Shown: positions 1 to 12,620 of the stretch, piece after piece | Position numbering within the stretch: the stretch's first letter is position 1 | Layout of the letters: each line of letters opens with the position of its first letter | Assembly (NCBI GenBank): GCA_017311185.1 | Contig: JAESUZ010005469.1 | Coordinates: forward strand, 62,001-126,000 | Reading direction: 5' to 3' | DNA: 64,000 nucleotides | Origin: Proteles cristata cristata | Taxonomy: Eukaryota; Chordata; Mammalia; Carnivora; Hyaenidae | Made by a program: the position numbers and the translations under genes | Notes under the pieces: model-generated | Database searches by the model: none | The model's input: the letters and a program-made list of their open reading frames with translations, nothing else | What the model was told of the DNA's origin: nothing

Positions 1-339
1 ATATGAAAGGTCATTATTCCCAGGATACTGCTGAGTTAGGATAGTGGGGAATGGGACCAAGGCAAATTAAAATGCCACATAGTGTCTTGTTCTTATTTAG
101 ATTTAGCTGTTTTTCTTGAATAACACTCCCTAGATTGTTGCAAGTCTTTGGTTAATTTCCAGAATTTCCTAGAGGAATTATAAGTGTTCCTCAATGTACA
201 TAGAAAGTCTCAAAAAATGCTTTGCAGTTTTCATGTAAAATGCTTTTATTTGATCTCCAGTCTTTTTAAAGGTAAGGAATTTTTGGCTTAGAAAATGATG
301 AGGGAGAATGAGGCAGGCTGAGGGGTAAAGCAGAAGCTA

Positions 340-985
340 GCACCCCAGGTGGGATCTGAGTAATATTCCTTGGACACTCCTGGCTACCCAAGAACAAAGG
401 AAAGGGTTTTAAGTGCTGGCTATGGTGATGTGGGAAACTAGGGCAAATGAAAAGTTAAATTCCCCTACTCCCTACAGCCGACTGACAAGTCCTTGAAATG
501 GGCAGAGTGACCTCCCTCTAGGAGCTCAGTTGCCTCAGTGGATGATGACACTTCACTGGGGGCAAAAGAGAACCTTAGCTTAACATTACCCCAACCTCAA
601 GGATCTTATAAGTCAACTTTCTTTATCTCAGCTGCCACAAGATATATGCTGGCAATCATACTCCAAGCTTATGGCCCCTGATATACATCTAAAGGGTTTC
701 ATGACTGAGGTTTTATTAAATGGTAATAAATGACATTTTCCTAGCAACAGCTAGCCCCTCAAGGTCTTGGAGACCTTGCTTCCAAAATTCCTTAGAGACT
801 TACTCTATCCCTGACCCCCCTCCCAACCTGGTATATAATGAGTTACCGGTCATGACCTCAGTGCAGCTCTTCCTGCCCACGGATCTTGTCACCATGCTTT
901 AATAAAATCAGATTTTTGCACTGAAGATGTCTTCAAGAATTCTTCCTTGGTTGTTGGGTCTGGACCACCCTACCATCACCCTAAA
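340..985 (+). repeat. Endogenous retrovirus LTR remnant, class I-like
   Basis: The order of signals is that of a gammaretrovirus-type LTR: a TATA-like element (GGTATATAATGAG, about 832), then the polyadenylation signal AATAAA (901), then a short tract with TCTTCAAGAATTCTTCCTTGG, which resembles the R/U5 region of such LTRs. The 5' boundary is uncertain. No intact retroviral gene is visible next to it. Confidence 0.45.
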
Positions 986-1299
986 ACTTCACCAGAAAAT
1001 TTGTGACTCCCTTGATCCCTCAAGTATCTTAGAATTATTACATTGATCCTTACTTAGAAGATTAGGTTCTGCACAAAGCATTATGAAGATGTTGATTCCC
1101 AATAATGTTTGCTTATTTTTTCATTTCTTTTATGGAGGAATAAATCTTCAAAATTTATTAGGCTATTATTATGCTAATAGTACATGCTACAACGTGGATG
1201 AACTTTTAAAACATGAGAAGCGAAAGATGCCAACACCAAAAGTCACATATTGTCAGGTTCCATCTGTATGAAATGTCTGGAAAGGCAAATCTTGAAGGG

Positions 1300-1771
1300 A
1301 AGCAGATTCTGCCATCCCAAAATGTGTCTCTTTGGCATAAGGATTATTTTGAGCTAAAGGCAACCGAAACCCAGCAGATTCAAGAAAAACTCTTTATCCA
1401 TTCCCTTCAATTGACTAAATGTACACTGGAAAGCAGGTCTGTACCAGGAAGGGAGATATTATCAGAAATACTTTTTTTATCTAAGAAATTTATCTGCATA
1501 ATGGAGCAACCTTTGTTTTCCAAACATCTTCTCTAGACTTCCTGTGAAAGGCCTTCCTCCCTTGTATCTCCAGACTCCCACCCCTTTCCTTAGCTCAGGA
1601 TGTTATGTAAGCTTCAATTATCTAGTTATTTTGGGGGTCTCATATTTTAATAAGGGCTCACATATATATGAAATTAAATTTTTCTCCTATTAATTTGTCT
1701 TATGACAATTTAATTATTAGAGAAGGCAAAGAACCTAGAAGGGAAGAAGGAAAAATGTTTCTGCCCATACA
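1300..1771 (+). repeat. LTR remnant of the same family as the copy at 12.5-19.3 kb
   Basis: It contains the family's early block (AATGTGTCTCTTTGGCATAA) and its 3' block (TTAATTTGTCTTATGACAAT, then GAACCTAGAAGGGAAGAAGG) and ends near CCCATACA. The same two blocks occur in the LTRs at about 12530-13134 and 18066-19259. Plus orientation, diverged. Confidence 0.6.
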
Positions 1772-2230
1772 ACCATATAGACAGAGTGTAGATTAGCAGT
1801 TGCAGAGAGCTGGCAGAGATGGGGAAAGGATGATTGATAAAGGGTACTGGGTACCTTTATGAAGTTAGGAAATTGCTAGAAACTTGATTTTGGTAACAGT
1901 TGCACAATTTTGCCTATATTGTAACAATGATTGAATTAAACAAGAGAATTGTATGGTATGTGAAGTATATCTCATTAAAGTTATTAAAACAAAAAAATTA
2001 ATAGTGGGTGATTTAAATACCTCACTCTCCATTAACTGATAGAACTAGACAGAAAATCAGCAAGAATACAGAAGAGCTGAACATCATTATTAATCAACAA
2101 GACTCAGTAGATATACACAGAACACTCAGTCCAACAGCAAAATACACATTCTTTTCAAGTGCATATGGAATAGTCTACCTCATCTACTATTTGTTAGGAC
2201 AGAAAACAAGTCAATAAATTTTTAAAATCC
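1772..2230 (+). mobile_element. Old L1 fragments (3' end, then ORF2 piece)
   Basis: 1772-1995 reads like an old mammalian L1 3' end with an A-rich finish. 2000-2230 resembles L1 ORF2 nucleotide sequence (CACTCTCCATTAACTGATAG, AACTAGACAGAAAATCAGCA). Stops in all frames; no function expected. Confidence 0.5.
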
Positions 2231-2945
2231 AGATGGTAGAAAGTAACTCACAGAGTAAGTTTGGAAGATGGGTCAGGTTTGGTTTATAAGGCTACTTTGT
2301 GAATAAAGCGAGAACATTTCTTGTATTATAACTACTATAATAGTAATGCTTTAAAATTAAAACATTTACTAAATATTGGTTGAATCAAAGCACTAGATAT
2401 TAGAAGTAAAGAATTTAAGCATAATTTAAAATTATGTATGAAAGTGATTTAAAAGTTACTTTCTATAATGATGAATTCTATATAAGACGAATTTCCAACA
2501 TACCATTTTTTAGACAAGCAAATACCTTTAAGAATGGAGACTTAAGGAACAATCTTTTCCTTTCCATGTGCTTTAAGGTTAAATTATGATAACCACCAGT
2601 AGGTTATAATGTGCCTACAAATTATTATAGAAAACTCAATTCACCTAAATTTAACAAAAGCATAGGTAAATTATAGGAACACATTAAAATAGATATTTAT
2701 GTTAAAGTCTTATTTTATACTAGTATTTGCAAAGAGGAACTGAGGCAATTACTATTTAATAATTTTATTTATAATGATAAATTCTAAGTTTTAGACATGG
2801 TCAAATGAGTGAGCTAAATGCATTAATGAAGTCTGTCCTTAAAATCCAAGTCATAGCACAATAAAGAACACAAAGAACACATGTAAAACAAAATATTCAC
2901 CTTGATACTATAGTCTATTATAATTAATTTTTAAAGTTCATTTAC

Positions 2946-3169
2946 CTTTATTGTCTGTCTGCTTGTCTGATATCGTTGATCAGATACTTGCTGCTGCTGA
3001 AGGAGTTTTTCATTGATTTCTTTATATTCTTTAATAGACAATTCTGCCGTCTTTTTGGCATTATGAAGTATGCTGTTTTGTTGTTGTAAAGATACAATAC
3101 GTTCTCGTAATAAAATAATATTGCTATTTGATTTCTGGGAAGTTATATTTTTCCACTTTTCTCTGTTAA
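2946..3169 (-). CDS. CNTLN: CNTLN (centlein) internal exon, 224 bp, last one in window
   Basis: Two bases TT complete a Val codon, then 74 codons to a phase-0 end at ATAAAG|GTAAAT. The acceptor is TTTTTATATAG. It begins NREKWKNITSQKSNSNIILL and returns to coiled coil (RERIVSLQQQNSILHNAKK), with a glutamine-rich stretch LLQQQQVSDQRYQTSRQTIK at the end. This starts the next coiled-coil block of centlein. The remaining exons, stop codon and 3' UTR are beyond position 1. I saw no further exon in 1-2945. Confidence 0.93.
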
Positions 3170-3248
3170 CTATATAAAAAGAATGTTCATAATATTTTAA
3201 AAAATACATTAAATTTTTAAAAATTATTAATTTCATATATATTCTTAC
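3170..3248 (-). other. CNTLN: CNTLN mini-intron, 79 bp
   Basis: It begins GTAAGAATATATATG and ends TTTTTATATAG on the minus strand and is almost entirely A and T. It is required to join the 94-bp and 224-bp exons in frame (G|TT makes Val). Its length is not a multiple of three and it holds an in-frame stop, so retention would truncate the protein. Confidence 0.88.
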
Positions 3249-3342
3249 CTCTGGTAGGAAGTGTTGTATGAGAACTCTTTTGTATATTACCATTCTTCTT
3301 TTGAAAAGTTGGCTTTCTGGCATTCTTGTAATGAAAATAATT
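3249..3342 (-). CDS. CNTLN: CNTLN (centlein) internal exon, 94 bp
   Basis: It has 31 codons in phase 0 plus one base G. The acceptor is CTTCAAATTTAG, the donor CAGAG|GTAAGA. It encodes NYFHYKNARKPTFQKKNGNI and QKSSHTTLPTR, a basic, Ser/Thr-rich, non-helical stretch that continues the linker. It is separated from the next exon by an intron of only 79 bp. Reading through that intron would give a stop after about ten codons (R-G-K-N-I-Y-E-I-N-N-F-stop), so it must be spliced out for the full protein. Confidence 0.88.
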
Positions 3343-6300
3343 CTAAATTTGAAGGTTTTATAAAAATTAGATTATTACTCAATAACAACTTCCAGTGAAT
3401 GAACATAGTAAATAATATTTATTCACCTAAAAATATATTTACTTATGCAAACTCAAAAAAATCTAAGCAACAAATTCGATAACTGATACCAAGAACTTAT
3501 AAATGAACATAAACGTGCATTAAAATTGACCTACAAAAACAAAAAAAAAAACCAAAACAAAGTTGACCTAGCAGGCAGAAGATAGAAGTACAAAATCAAC
3601 CCTGAATTAGTAGGAATTTACCCTGTGAACAGTTTTAAAAATCTAGGAGTAAAGACAGTAAGAACAATAAAAATAAAATAAGAATAATTTAATATCTTAT
3701 TCTCTGGGAAGCTAGGTTCTTATGTCAAATACTGTTATCTGTTGCATGAAGACTGATTAATCCCTTCTGACAAATAAAGTTTGACCATAAAGCTGACGAA
3801 TGTTGATGGTAATAAAGTAACTTTCTTTTAAATTGTATGTTTTCCTCATGACATTCTAATACCCTGAAGCTAAATAAAATGAAGACATGACATTTGTTCT
3901 AAAATATTTCACTAATTTTAAAAAGGGTTGGGGCTCAGGGGAGAGGGTAGGAGAAATGAGTAAAGAGAGTCAAAGATAAAAGAAAAAAAAAACTAATTTA
4001 TTTGTCACAGTCAGCATTCCATTCTGGGATATGAATAGAGTTTTATAGTCCATATACACAAGGATTTATTGAATATCAGGACTCGAAGAAACCATATAAT
4101 GTTTCAAATATTTTTAGTATTTTTCATTATATGTATGTATGTAAGGCTTTATATATCATTACTCAAAATGATATGTGTTCTCAGGGGGGAAAATATCCAT
4201 AAATGCAGGAAAATAAAACAAAAATAAAATAAGTGACCAGAAAGCCTATTGCCTGGAAATATCCATGGTCAAAATTTTAAGATATTTTCATCTAGATTAT
4301 TCTGGAGAATGAATAAAAATGGCATTATACTATTCATAATATATTGAATCTGCTTTTTACCTTTGTTACATCAGAAACCCAAGATAGTATTTTGATATTT
4401 TAAAACAAATTAAAAAGATTTTTTTCTTTCCTTTGCCCCAGGAATTTCAGATTTGTATTTAGAGATGCCAGCAGATTACAAAATTAAAAAAAAAGCTTCC
4501 CCAAAGCAAAAATTTAAATAGGAATATGTTTCCAAAGTATTATAAATCATAATACTAAAATATAAGATCATATTTAAGAATTTATTGGCTGGAAAACAGG
4601 AACATTATCAATCTAGAAAATTAATTCTTTTAAAAAAGGAATTTTTTTTAGAAATCCCAATTCTGGAAAAAATTATAATGAAAATGGAAAAAATAAATAA
4701 ATTTGATCCAGTGTTACTTTGGCAATAAGCCAAATATTTTATCTAAGATAGGGTTTTCCTTTAAATCAATTACTTTTCCTTTGAACTTGTTTCATTCTCA
4801 AAATGTTCTTTGAAGTGCCTCATTTCAACTTTTTTAGAACCAGTTTATCAGATATACTTTTTATAAATGTTTCACAGCTACAGTGTCATCAGTATATAAA
4901 TGTCCCAAACAGAACTACCAAATCACCAATATTAGTGACCAGACCCGGTATCAAATTACCTGGATCTAAATTAAAAAGAATTAGGCTTCCATTTCCAGTA
5001 TCATTACTTACTAAAAATTCAGAAAAATCCTTAAACTTTGAAATCAGCACACTCAAAGTGTCTTTTTAATGGGGAAAAATGTTAAAGGAAATTCTGAGGC
5101 CAAAATGAAATGAAAGTAGGAATGCAGATATACAAGTGACCAATAAAGTGGCCAGCAAAATATAAGACAACTGATAATCTCCTGTGCTCTTAAATTCCAC
5201 TTCAATTACAACACAGAATACAAAAAACAAGATAGTCTAGGCCCCAATTCAAGATGAGAAATTTGAGGACACAACCCAGGATATAGTGTGTCTCAATAAT
5301 TTGCATCTTTTATTCTTTTTCCCCGTCGAGTAGTATTACGTGGAATTGATGTGTCACAGGTTACAATCCAATTATTGAAGAAAATTTTGGTTGTTATCAG
5401 TTTTTCAGGTATTAGAAATAAAGATGTTATGACCATTCGTATATAGGATTTTTGGGTAAACATAAATTTTCATTTCTCTGGGATAAGTGTCCAAGAGAGA
5501 AATAGCTGGGTTGTGTGATAGGTGAAGGAGTTGTTTCTTTTCTTCTTCTTTTTTTTTTTAAATAGAAACAACCAATTATTTCTATTATTATATGTGAGAT
5601 CCAGTTTCTCTGCATCCTTGCCAGCATTCTGTTGATTTTCAATAAAATCTTTATGTCTTCAAAGTAGGAGTCATTTGCCACATAGTTATGGTTTGTAATA
5701 TTTCCTCCCAGTGTACAGCATGTCTTTTAATCTTCTTCTAAAGAGGTCCTTTCATGGAGCAAAATTTCTTAATTTTAATGACGTTTAATTTATTGATATT
5801 TTCTTTCAGGGATCATGGTTTTGGTATCATCTCTAAAAATTATTCAGCAATCCCTAAGTCCTGAAGATTTTCCCTTATGTTTCTCTCTAAAACTTGTATG
5901 ATTTAATGTTACATGTTTATATCTTGGACTCATTTCAAGCTAATTTTTGCATACAGTGTGAGGTTCAGGTATAGGCTCATCTTCTTGTGTATGGATATCT
6001 TATTACTCAAAAAGACCATCATGCCTGTATTGAATTACTTTTGTATCTTTGTCAAAAATCAGTTGTTTATACTTGTGAATCCATTCTAGATTCTGTATTC
6101 CATTACGTAAAAAAGAAATCTTTCTCCCCCTCAATGGTAGGTGTTGTAATCAGTCTTGACATTAAACTGAGTGGTAGGAATTGATGCCACAATCTTCACA
6201 AAATACTTCTTATTAAAATTTTTATTTCGTTCTTTTTTTATATCTTCTATTTCTTTGCTGAGACTTTCCATTGCGTTCTTGAGATGCTCTATTTTTTCAT

Positions 6301-7425
6301 TTGTTTCAAGTCTGTAACAGTTTGTTGAAGCAATTTTATGATGGCTTCTTTAAAATGCTTGTCATGTAGTTCCAGCATCTATGTCATCCTGGTATTGGCT
6401 TCTGTTGATTGTCTTTTCATTCAAGTTGAGGTTTTCCTGATTTCTTGGTATAATGAGTAATTTTCCACTGTATCCTGGACATTTTGCCTATTTTACTTCA
6501 AGACTTTGGATCTTATTTATTTTTTCTGTTTTAGCAGGCCTCCTCTGATACCACATTGGTGCAGGAAGGGAGCACCACTTCATTACTGCCTTGTGGAGGT
6601 GAAAATTCAGGCTCCCCAAAGGCTGATGCCATCCTGCCTGGGAGAAGGAGCATGGCCTTGTTTCTGCTCCTCACTTAGAGTCCAGTGACACAGTGGGGAG
6701 CGGGGAGTGAGAGGCTTTAGATATGGGAGGTATGAAAGTCCCCATCTCTGCACTTGGCCTTTTAAATCACCCTGCAAGGAAGGAAGAGGGTTGTCTTTTC
6801 ACTGATGGATGAGGCCAAATGTTTAGCTCCTTATACGGCCTTTGATGAATAGATGGCAGGAAGTCATTACCATGGGCTCCTCACTTTGTCTTCTCTAACA
6901 CTACCCTGATGGGAGGAGGAGAGGTTAGGGGTGACTCCTTAGACCCAGGTGAGAGTAAAAGCCTAGATTCCCCACTATGTCTTTATCAATTTGAGTAGAG
7001 GTAGTTTTGCAATTTTTTCTGTGGTATTTGGGTAGAGCAGGGTGATTATTGTGTGAAAAATTTTCTATCTTGCTTGGCTGCCCCTTTTTTGGTCCTTGAA
7101 CAAGAGAGTATAGGATTTTATTGGGGCCTTTCATCATTTGATGAAGGTATTTCCAGGTGGCAGGTTTATTCAGCATCCAGGCCAGGCTATATGAGGCAAC
7201 ATGAAGACCCAGAACACTCATCAATTATATTGTCCTTGAGTCTTGTGATCCCTAACTGGTCTGTCTCTTTTAATAATTATTAAAAAGGTATTTTCACTGT
7301 ATACCTCCCAGAACAAAAAAACATTTAAAAATGCAAATTAAATCACTGGCAACAAAATTTAAGTTATGAAACATACAATAAAGTTAAAAACATAGCTTAT
7401 AATTAAGCAACAGTGTATCATATAC
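3343..7425 (-). other. CNTLN: CNTLN intron, 4.1 kb
   Basis: The upstream half (5380-6780, possibly to about 7280) is an old antisense L1. The stretch 3343-5340 is AT-rich with no recognised element. Confidence 0.7.
5380..6780 (-). mobile_element. Old antisense L1 fragment
   Basis: The plus strand reads as the complement of L1 ORF2 and 3' flank: phrases such as CTGCATCCTTGCCAGCATTC, TGATTTCTTGGTATAATGAG and CTGTATCCTGGACATTTTGC are typical of antisense mammalian L1. It is heavily diverged. The segment up to about 7280 may belong to the same element, with less certainty. Confidence 0.55.
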
Positions 7426-7606
7426 CTTTGGGGTCTTGCCATCTGTATTTGAATATATTCGTACCATTTCTTTCCCTTGTCTTTGGGTACCTTCTGTTTG
7501 GTCACTTTGTTTCTGGTCTCTTCCATCTTCTATAGGACTTATTTTCTGGGATGTTTTTACAATAATTGTTCCTAAATTTTGAGAGGTCTGTGCTTCAGAA
7601 TCACTG
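7426..7606 (-). CDS. CNTLN: CNTLN (centlein) internal exon, 181 bp
   Basis: The first base C completes a Ser codon begun in the 536-bp exon. Sixty codons follow, ending in phase 0 at CCAAAG|GTATAT. It begins SSDSEAQTSQNLGTI and ends NTDGKTPK. The composition is polar and acidic with many Ser, Thr and Gln and no heptad pattern, so this is probably a disordered linker between coiled-coil blocks. The acceptor is TTTTTTCTAAAAG. The open frame runs on upstream into intron, so the start is set by the acceptor and by the phase left from the preceding exon. Confidence 0.92.
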
Positions 7607-8489
7607 CTTTTAGAAAAAAGTGGGGAACACAAAACCCAAGAAGAAGAGTTGTTAAAGGAACCTATTTTAAGTTCAAGACCAAATACCATTCTAGCACATA
7701 TTGCACCTAAAACTAGAGGCTTAATCTGAGCATTTACTGGTCGTCTAAGTTAAGAAGAAAATCTGTCTAAACATGTTTTACTGTCTGTTATTTCTGTTGA
7801 TTCTGTACATGGCCTCTAACTTATTAAGATGAATAAATAAGTACAAATGGGTCGTCTTTCATTAACCTGATGGGACATCCACATTGGTGACTGAATTTGA
7901 CTACTACTTACATGAAGACCTACTGTTGCAGTAGAATGAGCGGACTCAACAAGCAGGCACTGGCCTGGGACTGGAGTGGCCCTTTTCTATCTATGGCCCT
8001 TTCAGTTACTTACTGTCTCTGGCCCATGTTTCTTCATCTGATAAATGTTATAATGCATCAGTGGATCCTGATTTTTTCCACAACCAAATATCCTCTTTAT
8101 AATAATTTCCTTAGCTATCCCATATTTGAAAAGTATAGATAGCAAAGAAAAAGAGTATGTCTATTGAGAAACAATTCAGCATCTTAATTACTTGCCATCA
8201 AAGCAAGAGAAACTAAATGCTAAAAAGAAATGTTTTATAAAATTGTAAAATCTCACCAACAAATTAGAATATCTAGTATCAAATACCTGGTAGTGCCACT
8301 TCTATAGCACTTCTCCTAAGTGTTAACTCAGGAAGCACATGTTTTAACACTACCGGGATTGGAGCACTTACTACTTTCTGGGCCAAGGTAGAAAGCTTTA
8401 ACATATCTCACAGGAAAGGTTTCCCAGAGTTGGAGATAAGCTATGAATCTCCGAGGCTTTCACGCACTGATCTCAGTTCCATCTCTTAT

Positions 8490-8680
8490 GTCCACTCACC
8501 ATTCAGTACAATACTTGCTAAGCACCAATTATGTGCCAGGCACTCTTCTAGGCACAAAGGATAAAGTATAAGTGAATAAAGGAGACAAAAATCTCTGCCC
8601 TTATGTAGCTCTAATCGAAAAGGGGTGGGTTCAGATAACAAGAAAAATAAGTAAAACCTGTATTATGTTAATAGTTTGTA
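8490..8680 (+). repeat. L2-like LINE fragment
   Basis: It contains the L2 3'-end signature (TGTGCCAGGCACTCTTCTAG, then GACAAAAATCTCTGCCCTTA). Ancient, common in mammalian introns. Confidence 0.65.
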
Positions 8681-9999
8681 TTAATGAGAAGGAAGACTGA
8701 AAATGCTGAGGTTGAGTAGAACATTCAAATAAGTCCAATTCCTTTTCCACATGGATGATCTCTTAAATATTTGGATATGGTCATTTGATGCTTGAAGCAT
8801 CGCTTTAAAAAACATCCCTCGCTTATTCAAATATTCCTATTATGTGTGCTTTTGAGATGCTTTTCCACCCTGGTCACTCCACCTTATCTTGATGGAGCAT
8901 TATGTCCAGAATTCAATTTCATATTCCAAGTATACTATGTGAATCACTTAGCACAATTTCTGGTAGATGCAGACTAAAGTTATGCAAGCTTTTCTGGCAT
9001 GTACATTGTACGGTAGCCTCATACAAGATTTAATTAAAACCTCCTAAAATATTTTTATGTATACTATTGAAAGCCCCATATTTTTCCCATTGTATAGTTG
9101 AGCAACTGGCATTTTCTAGCTACATAATGGACCCTGTAGTCTTCTGTGTAACTCTGTCTTCCCCATCTATTGCTATCTTCGGGGATTTTTATTCTATTTT
9201 ATCAAGTATTTTTTATACCTTTCTCATGTCATGTTATCCACAAGTTTGATAAACATGCTTTGTTGAAATTCTGTTTTTCAAAGTGTGATCAGCTCTTCCT
9301 GATGAATGCCTATCACTGAGTTGGGCATTGATAAGTTATTTGTGTATCAGGGCCCACAAAATGCAGGTTGTGCCAGTGGCCTGCCCTCTATCAGAAATCT
9401 GAACTAAGAGAGCTGCATTTATAGTAAATAGCTGTTCTGAATAATAGTAATTTGTGATAGCCTCAACGGTTATCATTTGGTTCATGGAAGAAAAGTTTAT
9501 TAATTATAAGGGAAAGGGAATATAAGGAATTGAACAATTATAGTAAACATCAAGAGGGAGAGAAGTATAGAGAAGAACAAAGAAGGCTTAAACAACAAAT
9601 CATGTACTCGCAATATCGAACCCTCTGACTGGGGAAGCCCTGCAATGAACTGCCGAGTTGGAGTCCTGACTGAAGGTCCTAGGAGAGCATCCTACCCTCA
9701 GGTGAGAATTCCAACTAGCTTATTCCAGCTAGGGCAATATATATACTACCCATGTGTGATTTATGATTAGTCATTAAGTTTGCCTAAGTGCAGTCTGGAG
9801 CTGGTTTTTGGTTTTTCTCTGTTTCTCTTATCGTATCTCAGGATCTTAGGAGGCGGGGCATCTGCATAGTCCTCTTCCCTCCCCAATCCATTCCAGGGGG
9901 CCAGCCTGGTCTGGGTCAAGGAGGTGAGGCAAGTCAATCCCTCTTGGAGTCAGGAACAGAAGGGCCAGTTCCCATCCTGAGGCCAGATATGGAAAGCCA

Positions 10000-10390
10000 A
10001 ATAAGCCCCTCCATGATTGTGTACGTGCAGATCTGGGCAGAAATGCGTGACAGGTCACACAAAACAACTTGTATACAGAACAACACCTCACTGTCAAGGA
10101 AACCTAACATACCCTAATCATAATCCTCCAACACAGCTTTAGCTAACTCACCTTACCCTAGAAAACAGGACATATTGGCCTTATAAAAAAAAAAAAAAAA
10201 AATTCCTGACCTCCCAGCCAACTATGCCCTGTTTCTGCCTTGCTTCTCCTATAAAACTCCCTCTTGCCCCAAATCCTCAGGAAGAGTGCGCCACAGCTTG
10301 CTAGGCAGTATACTTCCCCATTCCGTGGATTGTTTTCCCTTGAATAAAAGACTCTTTACTAAACTGTATCATTTCTGTCACTTGACAGCA
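10000..10390 (+). repeat. LTR remnant
   Basis: A TATA-like box (CTATAAAACTCCCTCTTGCC, about 10250) is followed about 90 bp later by TTGAATAAAAGACTC, a polyadenylation signal, in the arrangement typical of an LTR U3/R. The ends were not defined. A 19-bp poly-A at about 10184 lies inside. Confidence 0.5.
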
Positions 10391-11160
10391 TGTTTTTATA
10401 ACAGTTCAACTATGAGAAATAAATATTGTTATATAAATACTAACAAGGTAATAATTATATAAAACAGTATTTTATATACATACATAAAGGACAAAGTTCT
10501 GTTTTTCTCAGTATTCAAATGAATTTCTTATATTTCAGACTATGAAAAGCTAAAAGAAACAGAATGTTCTAAAGTTCTGAAGCTCCACTGTGGGATTTCT
10601 AATTGTTTGAGTATTTTTTGCAGCTGAGTGATTCCTGAGAATGTTCTGTCAGGCAGGAAATAACAACACTTAATCCTCACAGTGTAAAATCAAGTTCACT
10701 GCTAAGCAACTTAAATGACAATCTTAATGTTTTAAGAGATATTGTATGACACATCTCCCAAAATATGTGACCATCTGCACATGCACTAATATGATGAAAT
10801 GAGAACTGACTGTGTTACTTAGCTTTCATGTATTTATTCATATATACATACTCACACATGAGCAAACTGTACCACTTCTATTATGAACAGTGTGGTAGTA
10901 TCCACTGGCTGAGATATAATTAGTAGCTGAAACAGGGATCTCCTTGAAGGCATAGATAAACACTTAGTGTGTTTTAAGCTGAGTAGGATTTTATCTCTAA
11001 TGGCTTTTGAGAACAAGGAGGGAAACCTTAAGAGTCAAAAGGAAAAGGGAATGCAGATTGTGTCCTTCTTCCTCACATTCATATATTTGTTTCTGAGATT
11101 CTTTTTTACCTGTCTGAAGACAAGGGGATTGATCCAATGATCATTTAAAACAGTGGTTCC

Positions 11161-11380
11161 TGGGGCACCTGGGTGGCTTAGTCATTTGAATGTCCGACTT
11201 CGGCTCAGGTCATAATCTCAAGGTTTACGACTTCAAGACCCCGCATGGAGCTCTCTGCTGTCAGTGCAGAGCCTGCTTCAGATTCTCTGTCTCCCTCTCT
11301 CTCTGCCCCTCCCCTGCTTACACTCATGCCTGCCCTCTCTTTCAAAAACTAACATTTGAAAAAAAAACAAAAAACAAAAG
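11161..11380 (+). mobile_element. Can-SINE, tRNA-derived
   Basis: It starts TGGGGCACCTGGGTGGCTTA, has the tRNA-like head, a CT-rich middle and an A-rich tail. Imperfect duplications AGTGGTTCC / AGTAGTTCC flank it. Moderately diverged. Confidence 0.85.
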
Positions 11381-11443
11381 AGTAGTTCCCAAACTTGTCT
11401 ACATATTGGAATCAGCTGGAGAGCTGAAAAAATTAGTGAAGCT

Positions 11444-11648
11444 GGGGTGCCTGGGTGGCTTAGTCGGTTAAGCGTCCGACTTTCGCTTAGGTCATGATCT
11501 CGCAGTTCGTGGGTTCGAGCCCCACATCGGGCTCTGTGCTGACTGCCAGCTCAGAGCCTGGAGCCTGTTTCAGTCTGTGACTCCCTCTCTCTCTGACCCT
11601 CCCTGCTCACGCTGTCTCTCTCTTTCCTAGAAATAAATTTAAAAAAAA
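11444..11648 (+). mobile_element. Can-SINE, young subfamily, with target-site duplication
   Basis: It carries the subfamily markers GACTTTCGCTTAGGTCATGA, GTGCTGACTGCCAGCTCAGA and CCTAGAAATAAAT. It is flanked by exact direct repeats of ATTAGTGAAGCTG preceded by A-runs (ending at 11443 and 11661). The tRNA-like B-box GGGTTCGAGCCCC is intact. Confidence 0.93.
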
Positions 11649-12049
11649 ATTAGTGAAGCTGTGGTAGAATCCCCTTCCTAAGGAATATGGTAAGAAAAGA
11701 TCTCAAGACAAGGGAAGGCAACCTGGCTATGTGCATACGTGATGTCCCTTAGGACCCTGTAACATGAGACCATCCAATCAGCCTGTTTGTCTATATGTTA
11801 CCCATATATGGGAGACAAAGAAATAGAAAATACATAAAAGACTACACCATGTGGCATCTGGGATTCAGTTTTCTGGGTACAAACTCTCTGAGCCCATGTC
11901 AGCACAAATAGTTGCTTCCTGGAAAGAAAAGCCTCGGTGTCACGACTCTTTGTGCAAGAATCCTTCTTACATCCCACCACAGAAGTTATGATTTAATGAT
12001 TCTGGGGTGTGGCCTGTGTAGAGGCTGCTTTTAGGCAACCAACTTGAAC

Positions 12050-12440
12050 CACAGAAGCCTGAGTGAGGATGAAGGGCCCACAGTGATCCCCCCCACCCGC
12101 GAGTTGAATACAAACAGGACCATTAGGCAACCCACCTCAAAATATCCATAAGCCATAGCTGACCAATGGGCTACTTACACTTGGACACAGGTACCAAAAA
12201 AGGAAAATTCCATACATTCCCATTCCTCCTCAACTTTCCCATTTAATTACAGTCCCCCAACATTGCCTTGTGGCAGACGGTCTCTCCTTTGCTGTCCTGC
12301 CTGCTGCTACTTTGTGTTCAGTAAACATCTATTGCCTCTGTTCTGCCTTGGGTGAATTCTTTTACCACCTATACCCCCAGTTTCCAGCCGATCGGGCTGC
12401 CCCATTTTTGGTGGCCCCCATCCAGTTGTAAGACCTTACA
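12050..12440 (+). repeat. LTR-like remnant
   Basis: It has a pyrimidine-rich region, a poly-A-signal-like AGTAAACA, then GTGAATTCTTTTACCACC and GATCGGGCTGCCCCATTTTT, resembling a retroviral LTR 3' part. Boundaries are not resolved and no family name is claimed. Confidence 0.4.
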
Positions 12441-12620
12441 TCTGAGCTTTGGAGTCTTTATGAAATTCAGATAACTCTAATACATGCAAACAAGTTTGAG
12501 AATGATATTTTAAGACAAATTTCAGTTCTACATCTCTGATTAAGAAATCTCCTAATTGTAAGGATGCCCTCTTCACTATACCAGCAAGAGATGGATGACT
12601 GTAAATCCCTAGAAACTCTT

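Noticed and set aside
2931..3323. A 130-codon minus-strand open frame as one gene
   Set aside because: It runs through the 79-bp intron in the wrong frame for the upstream exon. Only 2946-3169 of it is coding, and the 94-bp exon uses another frame.
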